64,000 bases of DNA from Bin87 sp964502995 (GCA_964502995.1 CAZCZB010000002.1:62001-126000); one strand, 5' to 3'. Positions 49,347 to 58,305 are shown, counted from the stretch's first letter. The notes: generated by a model not told the origin, from the sequence alone. Made by a program: numbers and translations.

Positions 49347-49841
49347 ATGGCTAACGGATCAAAATTACCGAAAGAAGAGGTCGCCGCGGCGATACGCTCT
49401 GGACTGCGTGAAGGAAGGCAACCTGTTGACCTCCCACCCTCGGAAGCTGAAGAGAAAAGCGCAACCTACCGAGGCAACTTGGCCCACTACCTCCAACACG
49501 TCGAAATCAGCCTGAACCAGGGCGATCACCTGCAAGCCGCGGAAAAAGCCTGGGGCGCATACGCCCAGACGATCAAGAGCATCGCCGCAGAACATGGCCT
49601 CAGAGCTACTCACCACGCGAGCATTATCGGCGCCGCCGATCGCATGGCCATATTGGCGGCTGATTACGATCCAGAAGCGGGTAATTTTCTGCGTCACGGG
49701 TTGTCCACTGCACGGAGTCTTCACCAACACTTCTACGAAAACGATCTTGCACCCCGGACCGTAGCAGAGAATGCAACCGAAGTGACGAATGTGATTCAGT
49801 TCCTGAGCGATTTGTTTTCCGGAGAAGACGACCCAGCATGA
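49347..49841 (+). CDS. PaREP1-like HEPN-fold protein
   Basis: A 164-residue all-helical protein. AHYLQHVEISLNQGDHLQAAEKAWGAYAQTIKSIAAEHG in blocks, then ATHHASI and FYENDLAPRTVAENATEV match the PaREP1/HEPN superfamily pattern (sequence-keeping AEKxWGA, His, then FYE). There is no R-x4-H motif, so an RNase activity is doubtful; many such proteins accompany nucleotidyltransferases, none here. ATG at 49347 is chosen; AAGGAG is 12 bases upstream and an ATG at 49317 is also open. Its stop overlaps the next start (ATGA). Confidence 0.65.
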   Translation: MANGSKLPKEEVAAAIRSGLREGRQPVDLPPSEAEEKSATYRGNLAHYLQHVEISLNQGDHLQAAEKAWGAYAQTIKSIAAEHGLRATHHASIIGAADRMAILAADYDPEAGNFLRHGLSTARSLHQHFYENDLAPRTVAENATEVTNVIQFLSDLFSGEDDPA

Positions 49842-51040
49842 CCAGGGCCGACGAAACGGCCGATGTGGTGATCGTCGGCGGTGGTGTGATGGGTTGCAGC
49901 ATCGCCTGCAACCTGGCGATAACGGCGGACGCCCACGGCCTGCGCCGCATCGTTCTGCTGGAACGTGACACCCTCGGATGCGGTTCCACCGGACGCAGCA
50001 GCGGAGCGGTACGCATGCACTACTCCACGGCGGTCAACGCGGAACTCGCCTGGCGGAGCCTGCAAATCTTCCGAAACTTCGACCGCGTCATCGGCGGCGA
50101 CTGCGGATTCGTCGAAACGGGATACCTGGTTTTCGCCGGCCCTGACGACCTGGATTCCTTCCGGTCTAACATCGCAACCCAGCAATCGGTTGGTGTGATC
50201 ACCGACATCATCGGCGCACCCGACGCCGCCGCCCTGGCCCCGGGTTTCGCGGTCGAAGACGCCGCCGCCATCGCCTACGAACCCTATTCCGGGCACGCCG
50301 ACGCATCGGGCACGGCCTACGCCTATGCTACCCGCGCCCGTTCGGAGGGCGTTTCCATCCGCCTGCAAACACCCGCCCGGTCCATTGAGACCAGCCGGGA
50401 CGGCAGCAGGGTTGCGGCGGTCATCGCCACTGACGGCACGCGGATCGAGACGCCCAACGCGGTGGTCGCGACGGGCCCATGGTCCGCAGGGTTCCTTGCC
50501 GACCACGGCATCGACGCGCCGTTGCAGGCGACGCGCCACGAGGTGCTGCACTTCCGTAGGCCTCTGGATCTGGTGCCGCACCATCCCGGCGGTGTGGATA
50601 TCACCAACCGCATCTACTTCCGCCCGGAGGGTACGGACCTTACCCTGGTTGGCAACGGCAACCATTCGGATTTGGTGTACGACCCGGACGTGTTTGCCCA
50701 GCGAGCCAGTCCGGATTTCATTCAGGACGTGTGGCAGCGACTCGCCCGTCGCGTCCCTCCCCTCGCCGACGCTGAACTGGCGGCCGGCTACGCCGGCCTG
50801 TACACCAACACTCCGGACTCGCACCCCATCATGGATCGCTTCGATGGAATCGATGGCCTGTACCTTTGCACCGGGTTCAGCGGACACGGTTTCAAGCTGT
50901 CGCCCATGGTGGGCGTCCTGATGGCCGAACTCATCGGAAACGGCGCGGCCAGCGCCATGGACATTACACCGCTGCGATTCTCCCGTTTCGCCGAGGGCGA
51001 TATGAATAATACCGGTTACGGTTTCGACGTGCTGGTCTGA
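49838..51040 (+). CDS. FAD-dependent oxidoreductase (DAO/sarcosine oxidase beta-like)
   Basis: A 400-residue glycine-oxidase-fold flavoprotein. VVIVGGGVMGCSIACNLAIT is the FAD Rossmann motif, GCGSTGRSSGAVRMHYS the flavin-proximal loop, AVVATGPWSAG the second FAD contact, and DSHPIMDRFDGIDGLYLCTG plus SGHGFKLSPMVG the C-terminal FAD motif. It oxidises a secondary or primary amine or N-methyl amino acid. Its start overlaps the HEPN gene by four bases and its stop overlaps the ABC ATPase gene by one. Confidence 0.9.
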   Translation: MTRADETADVVIVGGGVMGCSIACNLAITADAHGLRRIVLLERDTLGCGSTGRSSGAVRMHYSTAVNAELAWRSLQIFRNFDRVIGGDCGFVETGYLVFAGPDDLDSFRSNIATQQSVGVITDIIGAPDAAALAPGFAVEDAAAIAYEPYSGHADASGTAYAYATRARSEGVSIRLQTPARSIETSRDGSRVAAVIATDGTRIETPNAVVATGPWSAGFLADHGIDAPLQATRHEVLHFRRPLDLVPHHPGGVDITNRIYFRPEGTDLTLVGNGNHSDLVYDPDVFAQRASPDFIQDVWQRLARRVPPLADAELAAGYAGLYTNTPDSHPIMDRFDGIDGLYLCTGFSGHGFKLSPMVGVLMAELIGNGAASAMDITPLRFSRFAEGDMNNTGYGFDVLV

Positions 51041-51984
51041 TGCAACGCCCATCCGGGGATTCAACCAATCCCGCCGTTGAGGTTTCCGGCCTGACCCGGC
51101 GGTTCAGGCGCGTGCTTGCGGTCAACGACGTCGATCTCACTATCCCGTCGGGCGGTGTGTACGGCCTGTTGGGACCCAACGGTTCGGGCAAGACCACCCT
51201 GCTCTCCATGCTGGCCGGGTTCCTGACCCCGACCGCCGGCGACATCAAGCTCCTGGGCCAAACGGGCGCAGCCGGACTGGGTCAGGCCCGCTCGCGGGTC
51301 GGCGCGATGATCGAGCGGCCCATATTCTGGCCGTACCTGTCCTGCCGCGACAACATCAAATGCCTCCACGGATTGTATGGCTGCGGGGACGATGAGGACG
51401 AAATCCAGCGCCTGCTGGAATTGGTCAATTTGGACGGCGACGCGGCCCGGCGAAAGTTCGGCGCGTGTTCAACGGGCATGAAGCAAAGGCTGGCCATTGC
51501 CGCGACCCTTATCGGCAATCCCTCGCTTTTGATCCTCGACGAGCCGACCAACGGCCTGGACCCCACGGGCATCGTGGAAGTCCGGGAGTTGATCCGCGAC
51601 CTGGCCGGCCCCGGCGAGTCGCGCACGGTGATTCTGGCCAGCCACCTGCTGAACGAGGTTGAGCAGGTTTGCGATCAGGTCGGCGTGATGGCCCGAGGCC
51701 GGCTCATGTATTCCGGCCGGGTTGCGGACATGCTGGGACAGTCGCTGGTGAGGATTCGCACCACCGACGACGCCAAAGCGGCGGAATCGTTGGCAGCCGG
51801 CGGATGGTCCGTGGAACGGGACGGCAGCGACGGCCTTGACGTGGGAACCTCGCCCGGCTCCGAGTGGGAAGTCAGCCGCGCCCTGGCCGAGGCCGGCATC
51901 TATATCCATGAGATGCGATCCCTCGGCAGTTCGCTGGAAGCGGGTTTCCTGGAAGTCACCGCTGGTCAGGCGGAACAATCATGA
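51040..51984 (+). CDS. ABC transporter ATP-binding protein (ABC-2 type export)
   Basis: A 314-residue ATPase. Walker A is LGPNGSGKTTLLSM, the signature ACSTGMKQRLAIAATLIG, Walker B LLILDEPTNGLDPTG, and the H-loop VILASHLLNEVEQV. The C-terminal 90 residues form the extra domain typical of ABC-2 exporters of the Ccm/DrrA/BcrA group. It begins inside the stop of the oxidase gene (TGATG) and overlaps the permease gene by four bases. Confidence 0.95.
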   Translation: MQRPSGDSTNPAVEVSGLTRRFRRVLAVNDVDLTIPSGGVYGLLGPNGSGKTTLLSMLAGFLTPTAGDIKLLGQTGAAGLGQARSRVGAMIERPIFWPYLSCRDNIKCLHGLYGCGDDEDEIQRLLELVNLDGDAARRKFGACSTGMKQRLAIAATLIGNPSLLILDEPTNGLDPTGIVEVRELIRDLAGPGESRTVILASHLLNEVEQVCDQVGVMARGRLMYSGRVADMLGQSLVRIRTTDDAKAAESLAAGGWSVERDGSDGLDVGTSPGSEWEVSRALAEAGIYIHEMRSLGSSLEAGFLEVTAGQAEQS

Positions 51985-52778
51985 CTAACGCTGCCGCCAA
52001 CCTGATCCGTTGGGAATGGTTCCGCCTGACACGGAGGGTAGGTTTTTGGGTGTATGTCGGGCTGATGGCCGCCTCCATGGCTGTCATCCTCGGGGGCACG
52101 ACCGCGTTCCAAAAGTTGGTTCAGGACTCTCCGCGCATCAGCGCCGCCGGCTATGTGGGATTGACCGGCGACATCCTGTTCACTTTCGGCCCCTTCCTGG
52201 CCATCATTCTGGCGTCGATACTGTTCGGCGGCGAATTTGGATGGGGCACCTGGCGCGTCATGCTGGCGCGAGGATTGCCGCGCCCCCTGGCGATCATCGC
52301 CAAGCTTCTGCTGGCCGTAGCGATACTCCTGTCCGTTTGGGTGATCGCCTGGTGCCTGTCCGCCGTGGTCGGGTTGATCGCCGGCGACCACGCCCCCGGC
52401 GTGGATGACCCAGGTTGGGGCGGCGCGACGATCACGCTTCTGGTCGGCCTGGTTGTGGCCTGCGTGTATTTGACCCTGGCCGCGCTGCTTGGCGTGGCGG
52501 GAATGTCGTCCGCAGTGGCAATCGGGGTGGGCATCGGCATCATTTTCGCCGAGTCCACCGCATATCCGTTGGCCGAACTGGCCGCCGAGTTTTTCCTGGA
52601 GTTCGATTTGCACCGGTTCACCCGGTGGACCCTGTGGGGCGCCGCCCGCGGACTCAAGGGAAGCGACGACCTCAACCCGTTCGTTTTCCTGCCGACGCTG
52701 CTGGCGTACGCTGCGCTGTTCATCGGACTGACGCTCTATGTGTTCAACCGGCGCGACGTGGGCAGCGGCAACGGTTAG
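51981..52778 (+). CDS. ABC-2 type transporter permease
   Basis: A 265-residue membrane protein with six predicted segments (VYVGLMAASMAVILGG, FTFGPFLAIILASILFGGE, LLLAVAILLSVWVIAWCL and others). FGGEFGWGTWRVMLARGLPR is the ABC-2 coupling-helix segment. It pairs with the overlapping ATPase gene to form an exporter of unknown substrate. ATGA overlap ensures coupled translation. Confidence 0.9.
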   Translation: MTNAAANLIRWEWFRLTRRVGFWVYVGLMAASMAVILGGTTAFQKLVQDSPRISAAGYVGLTGDILFTFGPFLAIILASILFGGEFGWGTWRVMLARGLPRPLAIIAKLLLAVAILLSVWVIAWCLSAVVGLIAGDHAPGVDDPGWGGATITLLVGLVVACVYLTLAALLGVAGMSSAVAIGVGIGIIFAESTAYPLAELAAEFFLEFDLHRFTRWTLWGAARGLKGSDDLNPFVFLPTLLAYAALFIGLTLYVFNRRDVGSGNG

Positions 52779-52831
52779 ACTCGGTACCGTCCGTTCAATG
52801 GGATGATGGGTGTACTGGTGGATCAATCGGC

Positions 52832-52837
52832 TATAAT
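52832..52837 (+). promoter_or_regulatory. Consensus -10 box upstream of the M20 amidohydrolase gene
   Basis: TATAAT at 52832-52837 in the 218-base gap before the M20 gene; no good -35 at standard spacing. The rest of this gap shows nothing distinctive. Confidence 0.35.
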
Positions 52838-52996
52838 GCCGCCTGACGGAGTGAAAAATCCAACCCCCATCGCATCGGCCTCGACCGGGTTTCGAATTAC
52901 ACCCCAATCCCAGCGGCCAGCAGGCCGTCCCTGTCCTTTGCCAAAGGCCCACCTCGTCGATTCTCCGCATCCCGGGCCAACCCGGAAGGAACAACA

Positions 52997-54256
52997 ATGA
53001 CCACATCTCAAATCCCCGCCGGGTCCATCAGCATCAACGCGGCGCGCCTGAATGAACACATGACCGCGTTGGGCCAGATCGGCAACACCGACGAAGGCAT
53101 GCAGCGGGTCGCGTTCTCTCCTTATGACGTGGCCGGACGCAACTACGTCATGGAATTGATGCAGCAGGCCGGCATGAGCGTGCGCATCGACGCCGGCGGA
53201 AACATCATCGGCCGCGTCGAAGGCAGCGGCCTCGGCCTGCCCGCCATCGCCCTCGGATCCCATACCGACACCGTGCCCGCCGGCGGGCAGTACGACGGGG
53301 CCCTGGGAGTGATCGCGGCCATCGAGGTTGTGCAAGCGCTGGCCGACTCCGGGCAGTCCACGCGCCATCCCATCGAAGTGATCGTGTTCACCAACGAGGA
53401 GGGCACCAGTTTTCACCGCTGGCTGCTGGGCAGCCGCGCGGTGGCCGGCCTGTGGGAACCGGAGGACTTCACCGCCGTCGCGGATGACGGCGCGACGCTG
53501 ACCTCCCGTATGCCCGACATCGGCGGCAATGTCTCGCGCATCGACGATGCCCGCCGCCGCCCTGAGGAGTTCACCTGCTACCTGGAATTGCACATCGAAC
53601 AGGGCCCCACCATGCACCGGGGCGGTTACCCCATCGGCGTCGTCACCGGCATCACCGGGCGGTCGGTGTACCACATCGACATTGTGGGCGAGGCCAACCA
53701 CGCCGGCACCACGCCCATGGGGATGCGCCGCGATGCCATGTCCGCAGCGGCCCAGATCACGCTCAAGGTGCGCAACATCGCCGGCGAAATGGAGATCTGT
53801 CGCGTCGGAACCGTTGGCAGCATGGACGTTCACCCCAATGCCGGCAACGTCATCCCCGGCCGCGTGCAGATGGGTGTGGAGTTTCGCGACGAACGCATGG
53901 AATCGCTGGCGGCCGCCGAGGTTGAACTGCGCCGCACCGCAGAGGAGGTTGCCCACGCCGAACAGGTTGGCATCATAGTGACGGCCCAGCGCAACACGCC
54001 GCCGGTGCCAATCTCGTGGAACATGCAGCAGTTGGTCGCCGATGCGGCCGACGTTACCGGGTTTACTCACATCAGCCTGCCCAGCGGAGCCGGCCACGAC
54101 GCGCAGGCCATCGCATCCATCACGCCGGCCGCCATGATTTTCGTGCCCAGCGTCGGCGGGATCAGCCACGCCCCAGCCGAGTTCACCTCGCCGGAGGATT
54201 GCGCCAACGGCGCCCAGGTGCTGCTGAACGCCGTGCTGTTGGCAGACGCCCGGTAA
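52997..54256 (+). CDS. M20 family Zn-dependent hydrolase (N-carbamoyl-amino-acid hydrolase/allantoate amidohydrolase-like)
   Basis: A 419-residue amidase of the AllC/HyuC/beta-ureidopropionase group. Metal ligands appear in ALGSHTDTVPAGGQYDGALG (His89, Asp100), the Glu pair of IVFTNEEGTSFH, and LELHIEQGPTMHR. The C-terminal FTHISLPSGAGHDAQAIAS supplies the last His. It cleaves an N-carbamoyl or ureido group to release ammonia and CO2. AAGGAA lies seven bases before the ATG. A CoxG-like gene follows 22 bases later. Confidence 0.9.
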   Translation: MTTSQIPAGSISINAARLNEHMTALGQIGNTDEGMQRVAFSPYDVAGRNYVMELMQQAGMSVRIDAGGNIIGRVEGSGLGLPAIALGSHTDTVPAGGQYDGALGVIAAIEVVQALADSGQSTRHPIEVIVFTNEEGTSFHRWLLGSRAVAGLWEPEDFTAVADDGATLTSRMPDIGGNVSRIDDARRRPEEFTCYLELHIEQGPTMHRGGYPIGVVTGITGRSVYHIDIVGEANHAGTTPMGMRRDAMSAAAQITLKVRNIAGEMEICRVGTVGSMDVHPNAGNVIPGRVQMGVEFRDERMESLAAAEVELRRTAEEVAHAEQVGIIVTAQRNTPPVPISWNMQQLVADAADVTGFTHISLPSGAGHDAQAIASITPAAMIFVPSVGGISHAPAEFTSPEDCANGAQVLLNAVLLADAR

Positions 54257-54278
54257 CCACTTTTACAATCGAGCGATT

Positions 54279-54713
54279 ATGCAACTTTCCGGCGATTACA
54301 GTTTCTCCAAACCGCCTCAGGTCGTCTGGGATGCTCTCATGGACCCCGACGTGCTGGCAGGCTGCATCCCCGGCTGCCGCAGCCTCGAACCCGACGGGCC
54401 CGACCGTTATCGCGCGGCGGCCCAGGTGCGCGTTGGCCCGGTGGGTGGCAATTTCACCGCCACGGTGGCGCTGTCCGATATGGTCCCGCCGCATTCGTTC
54501 ACCATGACCGTTGAGGGATCAGGGAACCTGGGTTTCGGCAGCGGCGCTTCCACCATCACTCTGACTCCAGCGAACGACGGCGGCACCATCCTGCACGTCG
54601 ACGCCGACTGCCAGGTCGGCGGCGCGGTGGCCCGCGTGGGTCAACGGATGATCGGCTCGGTCGCCAAAAGCATGATGGACCGATTCTTCGGTTGCCTTGC
54701 CGAATCGGTCTGA
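54279..54713 (+). CDS. CoxG-like SRPBCC family protein
   Basis: A 144-residue protein of the CO-dehydrogenase subunit G (CoxG) type of the SRPBCC fold. FSKPPQVVWDALMDPDVLAGCIPG is the family N-terminal block, and GGAVARVGQRMIGSVAKSMMDRFF the C-terminal helix. CoxG anchors form I CO dehydrogenase at the membrane in Oligotropha and helps menaquinone transfer in mycobacteria; the hydrophobic tail used for that is absent here. TACAAT ends about ten bases before the ATG, which would make the message nearly leaderless. Confidence 0.88.
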   Translation: MQLSGDYSFSKPPQVVWDALMDPDVLAGCIPGCRSLEPDGPDRYRAAAQVRVGPVGGNFTATVALSDMVPPHSFTMTVEGSGNLGFGSGASTITLTPANDGGTILHVDADCQVGGAVARVGQRMIGSVAKSMMDRFFGCLAESV

Positions 54714-54823
54714 ATCAGCAACCGGTCCCGACGGAACCCTGTCCCCGGCAGCGCGCCGGAGTTTGGTAACGGCCCCAATCCGTCGGGGCTTTACGCATCA
54801 GTTATCAGCAGGGAGAGACAAGC

Positions 54824-55501
54824 ATGCCTTTCGTAGATGATATGCGCGCCCGGTACCACCAGCAATGGGAGGCGATGGTCACCCATCCGTTTGTCATGGA
54901 AATGGGCGACGGCAGCCTGGACATCAACAAGTTTCGCAACTACTTCCGGCAGGACTACGTTTTCTGCGAGGACTTGGTCAAGCTCACATCCGTTGCCATC
55001 GCCAAGGCCTCGCCGGATTACGACGCCGGCAAAATCCTCAACGGGTTTTTGACCAACTTCCTGTCCGCCGAGAACGATCTGTTCCTGAACGGCTTCCACG
55101 ACCTCGGCGTCACGGCGGAGGAATACCACGCCACCGAGGCCAATCCGGTAACCCAGGCGTTTGGCGATTTCATGGTGCGCACCGCGTGGGAAGGCGACCT
55201 CGATGATCTGCTGGCCCTGTTTTATGTCACCGAAGGAACCTACCTGGACTGGGCGGAGCGCCTGATCAATTCCGGCGCTCAACCGAACAACGCGGTCTAT
55301 CAGGGGTGGATCGATATTCACAGCCCGGCGGTGTTGGGCGACATTGTGGCCTGGTTCACCGTCCGACTCAACGCGGCGGCCGAAAGCGCGAGTCCGGAAA
55401 AGCGCGCCAAACTGGAGCGCATATTCCGCACCACTCTCCGGTATGAGTACCTTTTCTGGGAAGCCAACTACCACGGGCTGGACTGGCACGACCGGAACTG
55501 A
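54824..55501 (+). CDS. TenA/thiaminase II family protein
   Basis: A 225-residue all-helical TenA/PqqC-fold protein. MEMGDGSLDINKFRNYFRQDY at about 25-45, ENDLFLNGF in the middle and TTLRYEYLFWEANY at the end fit TenA. The catalytic Cys of classical TenA (in a PCxWxY segment) is not present; the region reads FYVTEGTYLDWAE. It may be a TenA_E-like or unrelated salvage enzyme. I looked for a TPP riboswitch upstream and saw none. GGGAGAG lies upstream of the ATG. Confidence 0.8.
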   Translation: MPFVDDMRARYHQQWEAMVTHPFVMEMGDGSLDINKFRNYFRQDYVFCEDLVKLTSVAIAKASPDYDAGKILNGFLTNFLSAENDLFLNGFHDLGVTAEEYHATEANPVTQAFGDFMVRTAWEGDLDDLLALFYVTEGTYLDWAERLINSGAQPNNAVYQGWIDIHSPAVLGDIVAWFTVRLNAAAESASPEKRAKLERIFRTTLRYEYLFWEANYHGLDWHDRN

Positions 55502-55512
55502 CGGGGACGTCA

Positions 55513-55803
55513 ATGAACCTCACGCCAGACATTCCAGATTCCGAACTGAGGCAGCAGGCCAGAGATCGGGTCGCTACCAAACTTTCGTTTTTTGCGCATC
55601 TCGCCGTGTACGTCGCGGTCAATATTCTGTTGGTGGCGATCAACCTGCTGACCGCGCCCGAGCATCTGTGGTTCTACTGGCCCATGCTGGGTTGGGGATT
55701 CGGCGTTGTTGCCCACGGCGCCGGCGTTCTGTTGTATTTCAGGTGGAAATCTCTGGTCGCCGGCATGGAAGAGCGCGAACTGCGGAAGTTGCAGGGAGAC
55801 TGA
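55513..55803 (+). CDS. 2TM domain-containing small membrane protein
   Basis: A 96-residue protein with two membrane segments at about 25-45 and 55-77 (FFAHLAVYVAVNILLVAI and YWPMLGWGFGVVAHGAGVLL). The pattern RxxVxxKLxFxxHLxVYVxVN, then WFYWPMLGWG and HG matches the 2TM domain family (PF13239), sometimes fused to LytTR or kinase domains, here alone. Function unknown. It starts 11 bases after the TenA gene. Confidence 0.8.
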   Translation: MNLTPDIPDSELRQQARDRVATKLSFFAHLAVYVAVNILLVAINLLTAPEHLWFYWPMLGWGFGVVAHGAGVLLYFRWKSLVAGMEERELRKLQGD

Positions 55804-55901
55804 GCGACCGGCCCGGACCGCAAAATCCCGTCTGCCCTTGCCATTCACCGCGAGCGGTGGCAACCTTGCCCCAAGCGCTACCTGCGCCGGAGGGACAGAC
55901 G

Positions 55902-56822
55902 ATGACAACCCACCAGATTCCCAGCAAGGATGAAGTGCTGGGCTACCTGAAAGACGACGTGAACTGGGGCCGCTGGGGTCCTGATGACCAGAAGGGCGCC
56001 GTCAACATGGTTGACGACGCCAAGCGACTGCGCGCGGCCGGTCTGGTCAAGAGCGGGCAGGCAATCTCGCTGAGCCGGGAGTTCCCGGTGACTCCCGCGC
56101 CCAACAACCCGACGCCGGCCATCCACTACATGCGCAAGGGGCCGCGCGAGCCGGGCGGCGGCATGTCCACCGACTACTACGGCGTGTCCTACCACGGCAC
56201 CGCCACCACGCACCTGGACGCGCTGTGCCACGTCTGGGACCACAACGGCATGTGGAACGGCAAGGACCCCAACGAAATGATCCAGTTCGACGGCGCGAAG
56301 TACGGCTCCGTCGAGCACTGGAAGGAAGGCATCATCACGCGGGGCGTGCTGCTGGACGTTCCCCGATACCGCGGCGTCGATTACGTTACGCAGGAAACGC
56401 CCGTCCACGGCTGGGAGTTGCAGGAAATCTGCGACGCCCAGGGCGTGCAGATGGAACCCGGCGACGCTCTGGTCGTGTACAGCGGCCGCGAAAAGTGGAA
56501 CGCCGACGGCAACCCCATTTGGGGCAGTGACGCGGCGCTGCGGCCGGGCCTGCACGTCTCCACCCTCAAGTTCATCCGCCAGAGCGATTGCTGCGTCCTG
56601 GTGTGGGACATGATGGACCACACGCCCAACGGCTATGACCTGCCCTGGGCGGTGCATGGCAGCATCTTCGCCTACGGCATCGGCCTGCTGGACAACGCGC
56701 TGCTGCAACCCCTGGCCGAAGCCTGCGCCGAGGCCGGCCGGTGGGAATTCATGCTCACCATCAACCCGCTGCGGGTGGTCGGCGGAACCGGCTCACCGGT
56801 GAACCCCGTGGCGATTCTGTAA
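55902..56822 (+). CDS. Cyclase family protein (kynurenine formamidase-like)
   Basis: A 306-residue metal-dependent hydrolase. The motif YHGTATTHLDALCHVWDHNG gives the HxGTHxDxxxH zinc/manganese ligands in variant form. LLDVPRYRGVDYV and DALVVYSGREKWN belong to the fold, and DCCVLVWDMMDHTPNGYDLP is typical of the long cyclase subgroup in which isatin hydrolase and related amidases fall. The substrate is probably an aryl or cyclic amide. GGAGGG lies seven bases before the ATG. Confidence 0.88.
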   Translation: MTTHQIPSKDEVLGYLKDDVNWGRWGPDDQKGAVNMVDDAKRLRAAGLVKSGQAISLSREFPVTPAPNNPTPAIHYMRKGPREPGGGMSTDYYGVSYHGTATTHLDALCHVWDHNGMWNGKDPNEMIQFDGAKYGSVEHWKEGIITRGVLLDVPRYRGVDYVTQETPVHGWELQEICDAQGVQMEPGDALVVYSGREKWNADGNPIWGSDAALRPGLHVSTLKFIRQSDCCVLVWDMMDHTPNGYDLPWAVHGSIFAYGIGLLDNALLQPLAEACAEAGRWEFMLTINPLRVVGGTGSPVNPVAIL

Positions 56823-56847
56823 CGCGAGTCCACCCAGCGCAATATGT

Positions 56848-56885
56848 CCGCGACGGGTTTCCCATGCCGTCGCGGGCATTTTATT
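56848..56885. terminator. Terminator between convergent cyclase and amidohydrolase genes
   Basis: CCGCGACGG (56848-56856) and CCGTCGCGG (56867-56875) form a nine-base stem with a ten-base loop, followed by GCATTTTATT. It starts 26 bases after the cyclase stop and its T-rich tail crosses the stop of the convergent gene. Confidence 0.75.
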
Positions 56886-58086
56886 GCCCGCGCTTGTCCG
56901 ACACGATCCGTCCCTCCTTGATGACCAGCTGCAACTTTCGCAGGTTGTTTATGTCATCCAGGGGATTCTCGCCCACCACTATCAGGTCAGCCAGTTTGCC
57001 GACCTCTACCGTGCCCAACCGGTCGCCCACTCCGCACAGTTGGGCGGCGTTTCGGGTGGCGGCCTGCAGGGTCTGCCAGGTGGTTGCGCCGTCCCGCACC
57101 CACAGCCCCATTTCCAGTAGCGCAGCGTCTTTCAGCGGGCGTATATCGGATCCCAGCGCCATTTTCGCGCCCGAGTCCAGGGCCCGCTTGAACCAGTGGG
57201 CGTGCTCTCCGGCCGCGGCTTCAGCGCGGCATTGCAGGTCGGCGGCGATGTTGCGCTCAGCCAACCAGCGTCTCTCGTATTCGTTCTGCGCCTGACCTTC
57301 AGTGAGGTGAGAGATCGCCAGCGTGGGCACGTACCACGTGGGCGACTCCGACAGCGTGCCGATGCACTCCTCGTCCATGATGTAGCCGTGCTCGACCGTG
57401 TGCGCCCCCAAACGCAGCGCCCCCTTGACGGAGTCAGGATTGGCGGCATGAGCCATCACGGGGAACTCGCGCTGGCGGCAGATGCCAAACGCCGCGTCAA
57501 GTTCGTCCTCCAGCAGGAACGAGTGCCAGTGGCGGTCCCAGTTCGGCCCCATAATCCCGCCGGTCAGGTTCAGCTTGATGTGGTCCACGCCGTTTTTCAT
57601 CTGCTCACGGATTGCCTGCACGAAACCGTATGGGCCGTCGCACTCCCGAGCCTGCCCGGATGTGAGGAAATGGCCGCCCGTGGTGGTCAAAAAATGGCCC
57701 GATGCGAAAACGCGCGGGCCGGGGACGCCGCCGGCATCAAAAACCCGTTTCCAGGCCACGTCCATGAAGTGCGCAGCCCCCCCGCAGCGCACGCCGGTCA
57801 CTCCTGCCTCTGTCAGCGCCAACGACAGCGCGCGTCCGAAGTTGGCCGTTTCCTGCGCCGGCGTTGTGCCCGGAGGGACGGGATACTCCGGATGGATGTG
57901 TACGTCCCACAGTCCGGGCAGCAGAAACGCGCCGCGAAGATCCACGGTTTGAGCATTGCCGGTCCGACCCGGCGCGCCCGTTCCTATCTCGATAATATGG
58001 CCGTCTTCGATGACCACGGTGGCATCGTTCACAACCTGGGGATTGACGCTGTCGATCAGGTTTGCATTGGTAAGGACGAGGGACAT
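56881..58086 (-). CDS. Amidohydrolase family protein (imidazolonepropionase/prolidase-like)
   Basis: A 401-residue metal-dependent hydrolase. LPGLWDVHIHPEYPV holds the first two His ligands, KNGVDHIKLNLTGG the bridging Lys region, VMAHAANPDSVKGALRLGAH and TVEHGYIMDEE the next His residues, and MALGSDIRPL the final Asp. It lacks a signal peptide. The group includes Xaa-Arg dipeptidases and imidazolonepropionase-like enzymes. GGAGG lies nine bases upstream of the ATG. The leader contains a 14-base palindrome at 58112-58125. Confidence 0.88.
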   Translation of the reverse strand: MSLVLTNANLIDSVNPQVVNDATVVIEDGHIIEIGTGAPGRTGNAQTVDLRGAFLLPGLWDVHIHPEYPVPPGTTPAQETANFGRALSLALTEAGVTGVRCGGAAHFMDVAWKRVFDAGGVPGPRVFASGHFLTTTGGHFLTSGQARECDGPYGFVQAIREQMKNGVDHIKLNLTGGIMGPNWDRHWHSFLLEDELDAAFGICRQREFPVMAHAANPDSVKGALRLGAHTVEHGYIMDEECIGTLSESPTWYVPTLAISHLTEGQAQNEYERRWLAERNIAADLQCRAEAAAGEHAHWFKRALDSGAKMALGSDIRPLKDAALLEMGLWVRDGATTWQTLQAATRNAAQLCGVGDRLGTVEVGKLADLIVVGENPLDDINNLRKLQLVIKEGRIVSDKRGQ

Positions 58087-58111
58087 TCGTGAGCGCCTCC
58101 GGTGGATGAAT

Positions 58112-58148
58112 GCGGGACGTCCCGCTACGATTCGTGCGCAGCATTATA
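58112..58148 (-). promoter_or_regulatory. -10 box and palindromic operator candidate of the amidohydrolase gene
   Basis: On the minus strand TATAAT occupies 58148-58143. Downstream in the leader, GCGGGACGTCCCGC (58112-58125) is a perfect 14-base palindrome, about 10-25 bases beyond the likely transcription start. No good -35 was seen. Confidence 0.45.
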
Positions 58149-58305
58149 CCGATGTGCTCCCGGTCAGCGGCGCCAGGGAACGGAAGACCCACCGAATAGT
58201 TGGCTTGCAAACAACGTTGGTATGCTCTTGAGCCGGATTGCCCGGCGTGTGGCACGGGCCCGGTTGTCCAACCTGCTTCTTCGTTCTTTCGGTTGCTTGC
58301 CTAGT

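Noticed and set aside
49347..49841. PaREP1-like protein as a minimal antitoxin/toxin pair with the HNH gene
   Set aside because: No R-x4-H RNase motif and no nucleotidyltransferase neighbour; the link is only adjacency.
49796..51064. 422-codon minus-strand open frame
   Set aside because: Antisense to the FAD-dependent oxidoreductase gene with intact FAD motifs.
52823..54169. 448-codon minus-strand open frame
   Set aside because: Antisense to the M20 amidohydrolase gene; composition is that of a shadow frame.
54714..54823. Possible TPP riboswitch upstream of the TenA-like gene
   Set aside because: The CTGAGA and ACCTGA core sequences of the THI element are absent. A nine-base inverted repeat (CCCGACGGA/TCCGTCGGG) is present but spaced too far apart to suggest a known class.
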